From Pullichristensenella sp963930055 (GTDB lineage Bacteria; Bacillota; Clostridia; Christensenellales; Aristaeellaceae), in NCBI GenBank assembly GCA_963930055.1, contig CAWVKS010000008.1, forward strand, positions 558,001 to 622,000: DNA of 64,000 nt. The letters are read 5' to 3'. A program made the position numbers and the translations under genes. Below the pieces are notes generated by a model. The model saw only the letters and a list, made by a program, of their open reading frames with translations. It was not told the DNA's origin and searched no databases. Shown here one piece after another: positions 9,263 through 17,570 of this stretch. How positions within the stretch are numbered: position 1 is the stretch's first letter; each line of letters starts with the position of its first letter.

Positions 9263-9825
9263 TCAGGGTTTCATATTGGGCCACGCCTCATCAATATAGC
9301 GGGGTCGGGGCGCTTTGCGTTCTCTTTCATGATTGGCTTTCCACGCCCGGACGCGGAAGAAGCCGGGCATGTCCATGCGGTCGATCTCGTCCATGCGCCA
9401 GCCGCTCTCGAGCAGCGAGTTGTAGGTGGAATAGATGAACTCCGGCAGCGTCAGGCCGGGGTCTTCTCCGCCTGCGTCGCTGCCGGGGTCGTAGGGAAAT
9501 CGTTGAGGATGCCGGTGGTCTGCGTCTGCACGGCAAGAAGCGCCAGCGCCACGTCGTGCATGAGCCGGTCTACGGGGTAGTGGTCGAGCACATCATCCAC
9601 GGTGAACTGGTCGCCGAACAGCAGGCAGAACCAGCGGATCATCACGTCCATGGCCTCGGGGATGGTGAACTGCTGTTCCTCCGGCACGGTTTCACCTTTG
9701 GCCGCGGCATTGGCCACGGCGACGATCTTCTCGTACATCTTTGCGGCTGGCTCCATCTCGCGCAGGGCGCGTCCGGTGATGTAGTCTACGGTGTATTTCT
9801 TTTCGCCCAGTGTGCAGGTGATCAT
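9263..9825 (-). CDS. Frameshift product of the tail assembly chaperone (gpGT-like)
   Basis: After the chaperone frame, the -1 frame stays open to a TGA at 9263 and encodes a typical T-domain: PEFIYSTYNSLLESGWRMDE, then IDRMDMPGFFRVRAWKANHE. The overlap has a perfect X-XXY-YYZ heptamer in the right phase. By analogy with lambda G/GT, a minority of ribosomes would shift to make a fusion of about 187 residues that recruits tape measure protein during tail assembly. The T-domain has no start codon or ribosome site of its own. Confidence 0.85.
9451..9825 (-). CDS. Tail assembly chaperone (gpG-like)
   Basis: A 124-residue protein (MITCTLGEKKYTVDYITGRALREMEPAAKMYEKI) with the usual helical middle (EAMDVMIRWFCLLFGDQFTVDDVLDHYP) and a loose Thr/Pro/Ala tail where the frameshift occurs. 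It lies between the major tail protein and tape measure genes, the conserved position for this chaperone. It is expected to coat the tape measure protein while the tail tube polymerises and is absent from virions. GGAGG precedes the ATG by 7 nt. Confidence 0.88.
   Translation of the reverse strand: MITCTLGEKKYTVDYITGRALREMEPAAKMYEKIVAVANAAAKGETVPEEQQFTIPEAMDVMIRWFCLLFGDQFTVDDVLDHYPVDRLMHDVALALLAVQTQTTGILNDFPTTPAATQAEKTPA
9493..9499 (-). promoter_or_regulatory. Programmed -1 frameshift heptamer TTTCCCT
   Basis: In the chaperone frame the codons are GAT TTC CCT, so the heptamer reads T TTC CCT, an exact X XXY YYZ slippery site in the phase needed for a -1 shift. The -1 frame from here runs uninterrupted into the T-domain. 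Confidence 0.85.
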
Positions 9826-9845
9826 GGCGTGTCCTCCTTCTTTTC

Positions 9846-9884
9846 AGGCAAAGAGGCCGTCCACACAAACGGTGAACGGCCTCT
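9846..9884 (-). terminator. Stem-loop after the major tail protein
   Basis: AGAGGCCGT and ACGGCCTCT form a 9-bp stem around a 15-nt loop, with only a short T run on the minus strand. It could partly reduce transcription between the abundant major tail protein and the chaperone. Confidence 0.5.
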
Positions 9885-9912
9885 CATCATGGGTATCGGG
9901 GCAAGCAACGAA

Positions 9913-10533
9913 TTACGGCCCGTCCTCTTCCGGCGTGAACGTGGGTTCATAGACGCTCTGGAGGAAGGTCGCCGCCTTGGTAGAGTCAAAGCCGTTCTCG
10001 CCCTCATCGGCCACGGCCTGATAGCGTCCATCGGAGGTGCGCTTGATGGCCGTCCACTCGACGGAGCCGTTCTGCCGGGTGATGGTCTGGCCTTCCTTGG
10101 TCTTGTACGTCTCGGTCATGGGCTTGGCGCGCACCTTGTACAGCCAGACGTAGCGGAATTTGTGGTTCGCCTTTTCGGACATGAAGCCCACGGCGAAGTA
10201 GGGCGGCTTGTCGGTAGAGGTGCGCACGAGTACGCCGTTGTCGTCGATGGCGTTGCCGAAGATCATCTCCTGGATGGCGAGCGGGATGTCCGCCATGGAG
10301 GTGGAGAAAGTGACCTCGGGGTCGGGATAGAGTGTGTCGAACTCGTGATCGTCGGCGTACTGGACGTCGGGGTCGGCGCTCTCGGGGGTAATGGTGGCCT
10401 CGATCGCCCCGGCGACGGCCTGCAGGGTACCGTAGGTGGTACCTTCTTCGGTGTCCTCGGTGAGCGGGGCGATGACCATGTTCTTCAGGCCGACCGTGGA
10501 AGATACGGCCGGGGACGCGGTGGGTGCGGGCAT
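9913..10533 (-). CDS. Major tail tube protein
   Basis: A 206-residue protein (MPAPTASPAVSSTVGLKNMV) with the phi13-type major tail features: an N-terminal VGLKNMVIAPLTEDTEEGTTYG segment, a central PDPEVTFSTSMADIPLAIQEMIFG segment and a late YVWLYKVRAKPMTETYKTKEGQTITRQNGSVEWTAI strand region. These proteins stack as hexameric rings to build the tail tube. GGAGG lies 7 nt before the ATG. Gene order (joining proteins upstream, chaperone downstream) fits. Confidence 0.9.
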   Translation of the reverse strand: MPAPTASPAVSSTVGLKNMVIAPLTEDTEEGTTYGTLQAVAGAIEATITPESADPDVQYADDHEFDTLYPDPEVTFSTSMADIPLAIQEMIFGNAIDDNGVLVRTSTDKPPYFAVGFMSEKANHKFRYVWLYKVRAKPMTETYKTKEGQTITRQNGSVEWTAIKRTSDGRYQAVADEGENGFDSTKAATFLQSVYEPTFTPEEDGP

Positions 10534-10561
10534 GATTGGCCTCCTTTGATCGTTGTCTGGT

Positions 10562-10969
10562 TCATTTTAGCAATTCATCCTTGAGGACGCGGCGGATCTC
10601 GTCATAGGCGTCCTCGGAACGGGTGTCGAAGGCGGGGCGGACGAAGGGATGCGCGGGCGCGGGGGCAGGCCCGCCGTGGCCGTATTCCAGTGGATTTGCG
10701 TAGTACGCGCCCTTCTCGGCATGATGCACGCCGATGGTGATGGCCTTGCCGCCCAGCCTGCGTTTTTTGACCTTGCCGGTGTGGATGGAATCGTGGAGCG
10801 CGCCGGTGATGATCTTTGGGTCGGTGGAAGCGTTGTGCAGCATCTGTTCCTCGATGGGCTTTGCGCCTGCCAGCAGCGCCCGATCCACGCCGGAGCCGAA
10901 CTCCAGCGCGGCGGCCATGTTCATCAGGTCGTTTTCCAGGTCGTCAAAGCCCTGCATCTCCAGGGGCAA
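10562..10969 (-). CDS. HK97 gp10-like tail completion protein
   Basis: A 135-residue protein with the gp10 family signature: a helical N-terminus (GFDDLENDLMNMAAALEFG), GALHDSIHTGKVKKRR, and the C-terminal YYANPLEYGHGG...HPFVRPAFD. A TTG start at 10969 is preferred because GGAGGAGG lies 9 nt upstream, while the internal ATG has no proper spacing. It probably caps the head-proximal end of the tail. Confidence 0.85.
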   Translation of the reverse strand: MPLEMQGFDDLENDLMNMAAALEFGSGVDRALLAGAKPIEEQMLHNASTDPKIITGALHDSIHTGKVKKRRLGGKAITIGVHHAEKGAYYANPLEYGHGGPAPAPAHPFVRPAFDTRSEDAYDEIRRVLKDELLK

Positions 10970-11327
10970 GCGGCTTCACCTCCTCCCGCCAGCACCACGT
11001 CCACTGCACGGTGAACTGCGTGGTGGCGGTGTCATAGGCGGGCTGGTTGTATCCCTTGTCCGACTCTTCCACCATGGCAAAGCCGTAGGCATACATCGCC
11101 GCGCGGATGCAGCCCGCCATTTCCGTGGGGTCGATGTCGCTCCAGAGGTTGAGGTAGACAAAGGTGCGGCAGGACGTAGTCACATCATCCTGATGCGACG
11201 CCTCGGTGGTGGTCGTGGAATACACGACATACTGCACGGGCGGGTTCTGGTTCGGCGAAGTCGCGCGCCAGATACCCGCCATGACGGGAATGCCGATGCC
11301 CTTGAGCGCTTCCTGCACCTGTTTCAT
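10944..11327 (-). CDS. Tail terminator/neck-type protein
   Basis: A 127-residue protein beginning MKQVQEALKGIGIPVMAGIW, with GGGGGTGA-like ribosome site before the ATG. It has a short helix, then YVVYSTTTTEASHQDDVTTSCRTFVYLNLWSD and FTVQWTWCWRE, the pattern of small neck or tail-terminator proteins found after head closure proteins. Its start overlaps the closure gene stop by 4 nt and its end overlaps the gp10-like gene by 26 nt. Function is inferred from size, position and beta-rich pattern, not from a firm family match. Confidence 0.7.
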   Translation of the reverse strand: MKQVQEALKGIGIPVMAGIWRATSPNQNPPVQYVVYSTTTTEASHQDDVTTSCRTFVYLNLWSDIDPTEMAGCIRAAMYAYGFAMVEESDKGYNQPAYDTATTQFTVQWTWCWREEVKPLAPGDAGL

Positions 11328-11683
11328 CCACTCACCCCCTTCGACAGGGACGCCTTCAAGCCCAGATAGGTGCGCTTGAACGAATACTCGCCCAGCGTGG
11401 AGATGTCCCACTTTTCACCCCGAAAGCGCACCCACATGCCGGGCTTGATGTCGCCCCGGTAGCGAATGGTGAAGTTGATGACCTGCTCGGTGTTCATCAC
11501 ATCGGCGGCGCGGTAGTGCTGGTTCCCGGCGTCGGTGCAGGCGGCCCAGACCTTGCAGACAACCACATCTTTGGGTTCGGGGTAGCCGTTGCCGTTGATG
11601 GTATTCTGCGTATACCCGATCTCCACGAGGTGGCGAAGGTCGCCGGGATGCGGGTCGGACTCGAAGTTTTTGTAGCCGCGCAA
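11324..11683 (-). CDS. Head closure protein (SPP1 gp16-like)
   Basis: A 119-residue protein with the head-tail adaptor pattern: DLRHLVEIGYTQNTINGNGYPE near the N-terminus, then VWAACTDAGNQHYRAADVMNTEQVINFTIRYRGDIKPGMWVRFRGEKWDI. It probably seals the portal/adaptor channel after packaging. The start is a TTG with GGTGAGG upstream. Confidence 0.85.
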   Translation of the reverse strand: MRGYKNFESDPHPGDLRHLVEIGYTQNTINGNGYPEPKDVVVCKVWAACTDAGNQHYRAADVMNTEQVINFTIRYRGDIKPGMWVRFRGEKWDISTLGEYSFKRTYLGLKASLSKGVSG

Positions 11684-11701
11684 GCGTCCTCACCACCTTT
11701 T

Positions 11702-11986
11702 TCAGAACATTTTCTCAGGGTCGCGGTAGGGATAGAGCAGGTTCTCAAACGCCTCGCGCATGGTAGCGTAGGTCTGATGGTCGGGCACGTCGCGGTTTTC
11801 GTAGTAGAAGCCAACAAACAGCAGTATGGCAAGGCGCACGGGCTGCGGGGCGTCCTCCGCGAACTCCGCGCGGCAGAAATCCTCCGCCGCGGCCTGCGCC
11901 TGCGCGATGAGGGACAGGATGAACCCATCCTCCTCATCGTGCTGGATGCGCAGGTGCGCCTTGACTTCGTCTACAGTGACGGCCAT
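11702..11986 (-). CDS. Head-tail connector (gp6-like adaptor)
   Basis: A 94-residue, mostly helical protein (MAVTVDEVKAHLRIQHDEEDGFILSLIAQAQAAAEDFC) ending with RLAILLFVGFYYENRD and a final short helix. This is the HK97 gp6/SPP1 gp15 adaptor pattern that forms the ring under the portal. It lies directly before the closure gene. Confidence 0.85.
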   Translation of the reverse strand: MAVTVDEVKAHLRIQHDEEDGFILSLIAQAQAAAEDFCRAEFAEDAPQPVRLAILLFVGFYYENRDVPDHQTYATMREAFENLLYPYRDPEKMF

Positions 11987-11988
11987 GG

Positions 11989-12267
11989 TCAGGCGTCTTC
12001 GCCTTCGGGGGCGGCGGCCATGAGGCCGGCAGTGCGCAGGGCCGCGAGCAGGGCGTTGAAGTTATCCTTCAGCGCGGCGACGGTCGTGGCCTCGCTGTCG
12101 GCGATGTAGGGGATCGTCGGGCTTGCCGGCGTCGGGGCGGAGGGCAGGTCGAACAACCCCTCCGCGCCCTCGACCGTCGCGCCGGGCAGGAAGGTGAGCT
12201 TCCCGCCGATGACCCACTCGCTGCCGCCGTGGGCATGGTAGTTCCTGGTGATGTTGGTGTTGTTCAT
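11989..12267 (-). CDS. Head fibre-like decoration protein
   Basis: A 92-residue protein whose N-terminus (NITRNYHAHGGSEWVIGGKLTFLPGATVEGAEGLF) matches the domain found in head fibre proteins of Firmicutes phages. A Pro/Ala/Thr-rich linker and short helix (VAALKDNFNALLAALRTAGL) follow. Placed between the major capsid and connector genes, it probably decorates the capsid surface. Confidence 0.75.
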   Translation of the reverse strand: MNNTNITRNYHAHGGSEWVIGGKLTFLPGATVEGAEGLFDLPSAPTPASPTIPYIADSEATTVAALKDNFNALLAALRTAGLMAAAPEGEDA

Positions 12268-12287
12268 GCGATACCTCCTTTGCCCGC

Positions 12288-13490
12288 TTACGACGCTTTC
12301 ATGGCCAGTACCTTGACCGCCTCGGCTAGCACCAGCTTGCCATCTACGCGCTCGGAGGACTGGAAGCCCACCTGCCCGGTGGCGGCGTACAGCTCATTCA
12401 AGCGTTTGAAGGAACGGCCCTCGCGGTCGGCGACCCAGTAATAGCCGAGGTCGCCAAAAAGGATGGCCTTGTTGCCTGCGGCGATGGCGGGCATGTAGCT
12501 GGAGGTGTATACGGGGCGGTTGAGCAGCGTATCGGGCGTACCCGCCGTCACCGAAGGCTGCCAGAGGTAGTCGCCGTTGCCGTTCTTCAGCTTGCGGATG
12601 GCCTTGACGGTCGAATCGTTCATAATAAATACGGCGTTGCGACGGTAGGGCGCGCGCAGGCTGTAGTACAGGTCCATGATCTCGTCCATGGTGATGGCGG
12701 TGGCGCTGGCGGCGGTGACGCCGGTCTCCGCGCCGCCCGTAGCCGCGAGAATGCCCAGCGGTTTTCCTGTACCGTTGCCGTTGAAGAACGCTTCTTCCTC
12801 GGCGGCCCCGATGCGGCGGGCAAACTCGCGGGCGATGTAGGAAGGCAGGTCGAACACGGAATCGTTGAGCAGTTCCTCCGATACCTTGATCATCGTCGCC
12901 AGCTTGTAGGCTCCGATGGAGACCTGCCCGAAGGAATCATCGCTCTCGGGGTACGCCGCTTCCTCGTCGATCCAGCTGGCCGTGCCCTTGGAAGCCACCA
13001 CGGGGATCTTGCGGTCGCCGGAAGAGGTGTGGATCACATGGGCAAACTGTCGGAAGATGTTCTGTTCCTCCAGCGCTTCGATGAGCGTGCGCTCGTATTC
13101 ATCCGGCGCGAGATAGCCGCCCTCTGATTCCACGCCGACCTGCAGGGCATTGAGTACCTCGTGCGGCACGGACTTGGCGCGCATGGTGCGCCAGAAAGCG
13201 GCCTTGTATTCGTCGGTCGCGCGGCCAGTCTTGCCCTGGTCGCCGACCGCGCCGGGGCGCTCGGTGATGGGCTTGCTCAGGGGCTGGTTCAGCTCGCGGT
13301 CAATGGCGGACTGACGCTCAAGGCGCTCGATCTCCTTGCCGAGATTGACCACGTCGGCCTCCATTTTGTCGTAGGTGGCGGCATCCTCGGCGGAAAGCAT
13401 GCCGTCTGCGCCGCGCTTGCTGTCGAGGAACGCTTTGGCGGCGTCCCACGCCTTGGCGCGCTTTTCGCGCAGTTCAAGAATCTGGTTCAT
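12288..13490 (-). CDS. HK97-fold major capsid protein
   Basis: A 400-residue protein. Residues 1-90 form a charged coiled-coil scaffold domain (MNQILELREKRAKAWDAAKAFLDSK...IERLERQSAIDREL), likely removed by the neighbouring protease. The HK97 fold follows: GGYLAPDEYERTLIEALEEQNIFRQFA, SEELLNDSVFDLPSYIAREFARRIGAAEEEAFFNGNGTGKPLGI and AILFGDLGYYWVADREG. It forms the icosahedral shell. Order protease - capsid - connector is canonical. Confidence 0.95.
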   Translation of the reverse strand: MNQILELREKRAKAWDAAKAFLDSKRGADGMLSAEDAATYDKMEADVVNLGKEIERLERQSAIDRELNQPLSKPITERPGAVGDQGKTGRATDEYKAAFWRTMRAKSVPHEVLNALQVGVESEGGYLAPDEYERTLIEALEEQNIFRQFAHVIHTSSGDRKIPVVASKGTASWIDEEAAYPESDDSFGQVSIGAYKLATMIKVSEELLNDSVFDLPSYIAREFARRIGAAEEEAFFNGNGTGKPLGILAATGGAETGVTAASATAITMDEIMDLYYSLRAPYRRNAVFIMNDSTVKAIRKLKNGNGDYLWQPSVTAGTPDTLLNRPVYTSSYMPAIAAGNKAILFGDLGYYWVADREGRSFKRLNELYAATGQVGFQSSERVDGKLVLAEAVKVLAMKAS

Positions 13491-13503
13491 GGAAAACTCC
13501 TCC

Positions 13504-14208
13504 TCAATACTTCAAAAGCGCCAGCCTCTTTTCGAGGTCTGCCGCTTTTACTCGGGGTTCGGGCTTGGGCGCGTGGGCTTTCAGCTTGTTCAGCAGGCAA
13601 TTCGTGACCGCTCTGCTGGAATAGAGGAAGCTGTCCTCAGCATCCCCCTCCGCTTCCTCCCGCCTAAACATGATCTCGTCGCAGAAGCCCAATTCCAGCG
13701 CCTTGTTCGCGTTCATCCACGTCTCCGCATCCATGAGATGCGACAGCCGTGTGCGCGACAGGCCGGTCTTGATCTCGTAGGCGTTGATGATGCTTTCCTT
13801 GACTTCGTCCAGCATCTGGATGGCGCGGCGCATTTCGTCGCTATCGCCCATGGCCACGGTAAGCGGGTTGTGGATCATCATGGTGGACACGGGCGACATG
13901 AGTACGCGCGTTCCCGCCATGGCGATGACCGATGCGGCAGAGGCGGCGATGCCGTCCACCTTCACAGTAACGTCGCCGGGGTAGTCCATGAGCATATTGT
14001 AGATCTGTGCCGCAGCCACGCAGTCGCCGCCGGGCGAGTTGATCCAGACCGTCACCGGGCCGGTGGTGGAAAACAATTCGTCTTTGAACAGCGCCGGGGT
14101 CACGTCGTCGTCAAACCAGCTTTCCTCGGCGATAGTGCCCTCCAGCCGCAGCACGCGTGCGTCCGGAGCGGTCTCATCCCGCGCCCAGTTCCAAAACTTC
14201 TTCATCAT
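13504..14208 (-). CDS. ClpP-type prohead protease
   Basis: A 234-residue serine protease of the ClpP/crotonase fold. The start is ATG 14208 (MMKKFWNWARDE) with GGAGG 5 nt upstream. The catalytic serine lies in DGIAASAASVIAMAGT and the histidine in STMMIHNP, with the oxyanion region WINSPGGDCVAAAQIYN. It would cleave the capsid scaffold domain during prohead maturation. The final 60 residues are charged and variable. Its start overlaps the end of the C5 methyltransferase gene by 4 nt, implying translational coupling. Confidence 0.92.
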   Translation of the reverse strand: MMKKFWNWARDETAPDARVLRLEGTIAEESWFDDDVTPALFKDELFSTTGPVTVWINSPGGDCVAAAQIYNMLMDYPGDVTVKVDGIAASAASVIAMAGTRVLMSPVSTMMIHNPLTVAMGDSDEMRRAIQMLDEVKESIINAYEIKTGLSRTRLSHLMDAETWMNANKALELGFCDEIMFRREEAEGDAEDSFLYSSRAVTNCLLNKLKAHAPKPEPRVKAADLEKRLALLKY

Positions 14209-15953
14209 GTTTCCTCCTGTTGCCCTTCCGCCCAGACGATGCCGGCGAGCACAAAAAAGACACACGGCACAGCCACGCTGTTGCCGTATGCCTTGTACTG
14301 CGCCGTATCCGAGCCCGGGTCTTTGAGCCATTTAATGAGTTGCGCTTCCTTCTTCCGTTTCGCTGACGCCTCCGACGCCTGCCGGTATTCTTCGAATATC
14401 GCCGCCCAGCGCCGAATTTCCGCTTCGGATGGCGAAGGGTCGCCCAGCTGTTCGCACCAGCCATCCGGGAAGCCCTGCAGCCGGCAGCATTCACCGGGCG
14501 TCAGGCGGCGCACGATGTACCCGCCCTGCGGGGCGGACACCGCGCCCGGTCCTTCGGCCACCAGCGTGGCGGAGACTTCTTCCCCCACGTTCATGCGGTA
14601 CTGCGCGTTCTCCCCGGACGTGAAGCAGGCGCGGTCGAGACAGTATGACGGGGATCCTTGGCCGATGACCGGCGGGTCTTTCCAGTCCCGCGCCATGATG
14701 GGGGAAGCGACTTCCCGGTCTATCTGCATGTATGAGCAGGCGGTGACGCAATAGGCGGGAGCCCTCGTCTCCACGACCACCGTGCCGCCCTGGTTGCAGC
14801 AGGCGTTGCCGCCGCCGCGGTCGAGCGTCCGGCTGGTCGAGGCCTCGTAAAACCCGCTCTTCGGGTTTGGGGAGAGCATCCCCTTGCTCGTCGCGGAGCC
14901 TATGCCAAAGGCTTTTGGCGCGAACAGCGTCTGGTCGTTGTGGCAACCCAGCGTCGCTGACAGGTCTTTCTGGACCAGCGCGCCCTTGCCCCCGCCCTCG
15001 CAGCCCGAACGGATCTTCAGGGTCAGGGGGATGTTGTTCCCACCCGTCCCCATCCGCGCGCAGAGCGTTTGGCATACGCCGTCTTCGCAAAAGGTGACGC
15101 GGCTGGCCGTGGGGTTATATCCTATGACGACGCCGGGCGGTTTCTGGCCGCGGATCGTCGGCGAGCTTTCCGTTCCATGTCCGTCGCTCCGGCTCCTGTC
15201 GCCCTGCCCTGTGCAGGACCCTCCGGCGCATCCCGCGCCTGCTGCTCCAACGCGGCTTTCAGTACCTCCGGCAGCTCCTTGCCGCGCTTCGCAGCCCGGC
15301 GGAGTATACCCTGACACGCCTTCGGACTCAAAGAGTACCTGTCCGGCACGTCCTCCATCAAGATCGAGGACAGCAAATACACGTTTCCGTCTTTGTGCGA
15401 CGCCCCAACCCTGCGCGGCGTCGAGGACGCGCCAGGCGAGAGAATGACCGTCGCCCATGATCTCGCCGGCGGGCAGCCAGCGCCTTGGCGCAGGCAGAGG
15501 AACATCTGCCCCGGAGTCTTTGATGCGGATAAGGCTTTCGAGGACTTGCCGGAAATCCTCCCCATCGTGAGAGGACAGCGCGCCCGGCACGTTTTCCCAG
15601 ACAGCCCACCTTGGGTATTTTCCATCCGTCGCCTCCCTCATCTCCCGTATGATGCGCACGGCCTCAAAGAACAGGCCGGAGCGCCCGCCGCCGAGCCCTT
15701 CGCGCTTCCCCGCGATAGACAGGTCCTGACAGGGGGAGCCGAAGGTGACAACGTCCACGGGTTCCAGCCCCGCGCCGCGCAGGGAGAAGATATTTCCATA
15801 GTGTTTCATCCCGGGGAGCCGTTTCTCCGTCACCCGGATGGGGAACGGCTCGATCTCCGACGCCCACACGGGGCGCATCCCCGCCAGCTTCCCGGCGAGG
15901 GGGAAGCCGCCGATGCCGTCAAACAGGCTTCCCAGCGTCAATGGCCTGCGCAT
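14205..15953 (-). CDS. Phage C5 cytosine DNA methyltransferase
   Basis: A 582-residue C5 methyltransferase with the ordered motifs: I (LGSLFDGIGGF), IV with the catalytic Cys (FGSPCQDLSIAG), VI (WENVPGA), VIII (AQRRKRVFAVLD), IX (RRLTPGECCRLQGFPDGW) and X (QYKAYGNSVAVP). Between VIII and IX lies a long Gly/Ala/Cys-rich region of about 270 residues, the expected target recognition site but longer and less ordered than usual. It lies inside the head operon between portal and protease. A role in protecting phage DNA from host restriction is inferred. A ParB-methyltransferase fusion and a SAM synthetase are encoded elsewhere in the prophage. Confidence 0.92.
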   Translation of the reverse strand: MRRPLTLGSLFDGIGGFPLAGKLAGMRPVWASEIEPFPIRVTEKRLPGMKHYGNIFSLRGAGLEPVDVVTFGSPCQDLSIAGKREGLGGGRSGLFFEAVRIIREMREATDGKYPRWAVWENVPGALSSHDGEDFRQVLESLIRIKDSGADVPLPAPRRWLPAGEIMGDGHSLAWRVLDAAQGWGVAQRRKRVFAVLDLDGGRAGQVLFESEGVSGYTPPGCEARQGAAGGTESRVGAAGAGCAGGSCTGQGDRSRSDGHGTESSPTIRGQKPPGVVIGYNPTASRVTFCEDGVCQTLCARMGTGGNNIPLTLKIRSGCEGGGKGALVQKDLSATLGCHNDQTLFAPKAFGIGSATSKGMLSPNPKSGFYEASTSRTLDRGGGNACCNQGGTVVVETRAPAYCVTACSYMQIDREVASPIMARDWKDPPVIGQGSPSYCLDRACFTSGENAQYRMNVGEEVSATLVAEGPGAVSAPQGGYIVRRLTPGECCRLQGFPDGWCEQLGDPSPSEAEIRRWAAIFEEYRQASEASAKRKKEAQLIKWLKDPGSDTAQYKAYGNSVAVPCVFFVLAGIVWAEGQQEET

Positions 15954-17187
15954 CAGCCCCCTCCTTTCCTGTGCCAGCCGCTGTCATGGTGATGGGGATC
16001 ATGTTGCCGTTGACGAGGTACAGGTTTCCGCCCTCCCCGTCGGACAGCGGGTTGAGGTTTTCCAACTCACGGATGTCATTGGCGGACATCCAGCCGTTCT
16101 GCCGCGCGATGGCGTAGCCCTCCATCCTGGATTTGTAGTCGCCGCGCATCAGGCCGTCCAGGTTGAAGCGCACATAAAAACGGCCCTTCTCCGTCTCCGG
16201 GAAGAGCGCGCGGTCCATGGCCTGCTCGATGCGCACCAGCCATGGGCGGATGGTATGGACGGCAAAGGAGATGTTCTGCGATTCGATATTCGAGAACGTC
16301 GCCCGTTCGAGGTCGCCGATCATGTGCGGCGGCACGCGAAAGATGCGGCAGATCTCCGTGACCTGGAATTTGCGCGTTTCGAGGAACTGCGCCGCGTCGT
16401 TGGGGATGCTGATGGGCGTGAAGGTCATGGACTCTTCGAGGATGGCCACCTTGCCCGAGTTGGCGGAGCCGCCGTAGGCCGCGTTCCAGCTCTCCCGCAG
16501 GCGCTTGGGGTCCTTGACCGTGTTGGGGTGCGTCAGTACGCCGGAGGGCATCGCGCCATTGCCGAAGAACTTCGAGCCGTATTCTTCGGCGGCGATACTC
16601 AGCCCGACCGCACTCTTCTCCAGCGCGATGGGGCTGTAGCCCATGACGCCGTCAAAGCCGAGGCCGGGGATGTGCAGGACGTCCGTGGGGGCGAGGCGTA
16701 CCATGCGGCCCTCGCTGGTGGTATAGGTGTAGGTCAGCTTGCCCCTGCTGTCGCGGTCTACCTCCATGTGGTCGGGCAGCAGCGGGTACAGGCCGACGAT
16801 GCCGTTGCGCCCGGTGCGGAGGATCTGGCAGTACGAGTTGCCCCACAAAAGCAGGTGGGAAAGCATCGTTTCCCGCCAGATGAAGGAGGTCATCTCCGGG
16901 TTGGGTTCGTCGTGGAGCAGTCTTTGCAGCGGATGCTCCAGTGCCTTGACGCCGCCTTTGTCGGTAGCTTCAAACACATTGAGGGGCAGGCTGGCCACAG
17001 TCTCGGCGATGACGCGCACGCAGGCGTAGACGGTGGAAAGCTGGATGGCCGAGCGCGCGGTGACGCTTTTGCCCGATATGCTGCTGCCAAAGTAAAACGT
17101 CGGCGCGGCGGAGACGGCGTCCTTCGGCGAAGTGCGCTTGCTGGGCTTGTCCCGTGCGCGGAAAAGTTGAGTGAATGGGTTTGCCAT
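15919..17187 (-). CDS. HK97-family portal protein
   Basis: A 422-residue portal with ALRSAIQLSTVYACVRVIAETVASLPLNVFE-type N-terminus, the SFIWRETMLSHLLLWGNSYCQIL helix region, and the typical RFNLDGLMRGDYKSRMEGYAIARQNGWMSANDIRELENLNP C-terminal segment. It forms the dodecameric vertex ring through which DNA is packaged by TerL. GGAGG lies 6 nt before the ATG. The last 35 bp overlap the methyltransferase start. Confidence 0.94.
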   Translation of the reverse strand: MANPFTQLFRARDKPSKRTSPKDAVSAAPTFYFGSSISGKSVTARSAIQLSTVYACVRVIAETVASLPLNVFEATDKGGVKALEHPLQRLLHDEPNPEMTSFIWRETMLSHLLLWGNSYCQILRTGRNGIVGLYPLLPDHMEVDRDSRGKLTYTYTTSEGRMVRLAPTDVLHIPGLGFDGVMGYSPIALEKSAVGLSIAAEEYGSKFFGNGAMPSGVLTHPNTVKDPKRLRESWNAAYGGSANSGKVAILEESMTFTPISIPNDAAQFLETRKFQVTEICRIFRVPPHMIGDLERATFSNIESQNISFAVHTIRPWLVRIEQAMDRALFPETEKGRFYVRFNLDGLMRGDYKSRMEGYAIARQNGWMSANDIRELENLNPLSDGEGGNLYLVNGNMIPITMTAAGTGKEGADAQAIDAGKPV

Positions 17188-17199
17188 GAATACCTCCAG

Positions 17200-17538
17200 T
17201 TACAGACCGCTCCCGGTTTTTCGGTCGTGGCACGCCTTACACAACGGCTGCCAGTTTTGTTCATCCCAGAAAAGCCGTTGGTCGCCACGATGCGGGACGA
17301 TGTGGTCGACCACCGTCGCGGGCGTCAGAATACCTTTGGACAGGCAATTTGCACACAAGGGATGCCTTTGCAAAAATTGCCTGCGTGCCCTGCGCCATTT
17401 TGCGTCATAGCCCCGTTTGGTGGCGTTGCCGCGCAAACGGTCGGGCGACTCGGCGCTATGCTCCGGACAGTATGTGCCGCTCTCGCACAGGTTGGGACAG
17501 CCCGGATACCGGCAGGGACGTTTGGGATTTTTCGGCAT
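17200..17538 (-). CDS. HNH endonuclease next to terminase
   Basis: A 112-residue HNH protein. N-terminal zinc ligands (CRYPGCPNLCESGTYCPEH) precede the HNH core (HPLCANCLSKGILTPATVVDHIVPHRGD...NWQPLCKACHDRKT). HNH proteins beside TerL are known to be needed for cos cleavage and packaging in several HK97-like phages, the likely role here. Confidence 0.9.
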   Translation of the reverse strand: MPKNPKRPCRYPGCPNLCESGTYCPEHSAESPDRLRGNATKRGYDAKWRRARRQFLQRHPLCANCLSKGILTPATVVDHIVPHRGDQRLFWDEQNWQPLCKACHDRKTGSGL

Positions 17539-17570
17539 AAGGAATCTCCTTTTTTTAAATAGGAAGAAAC

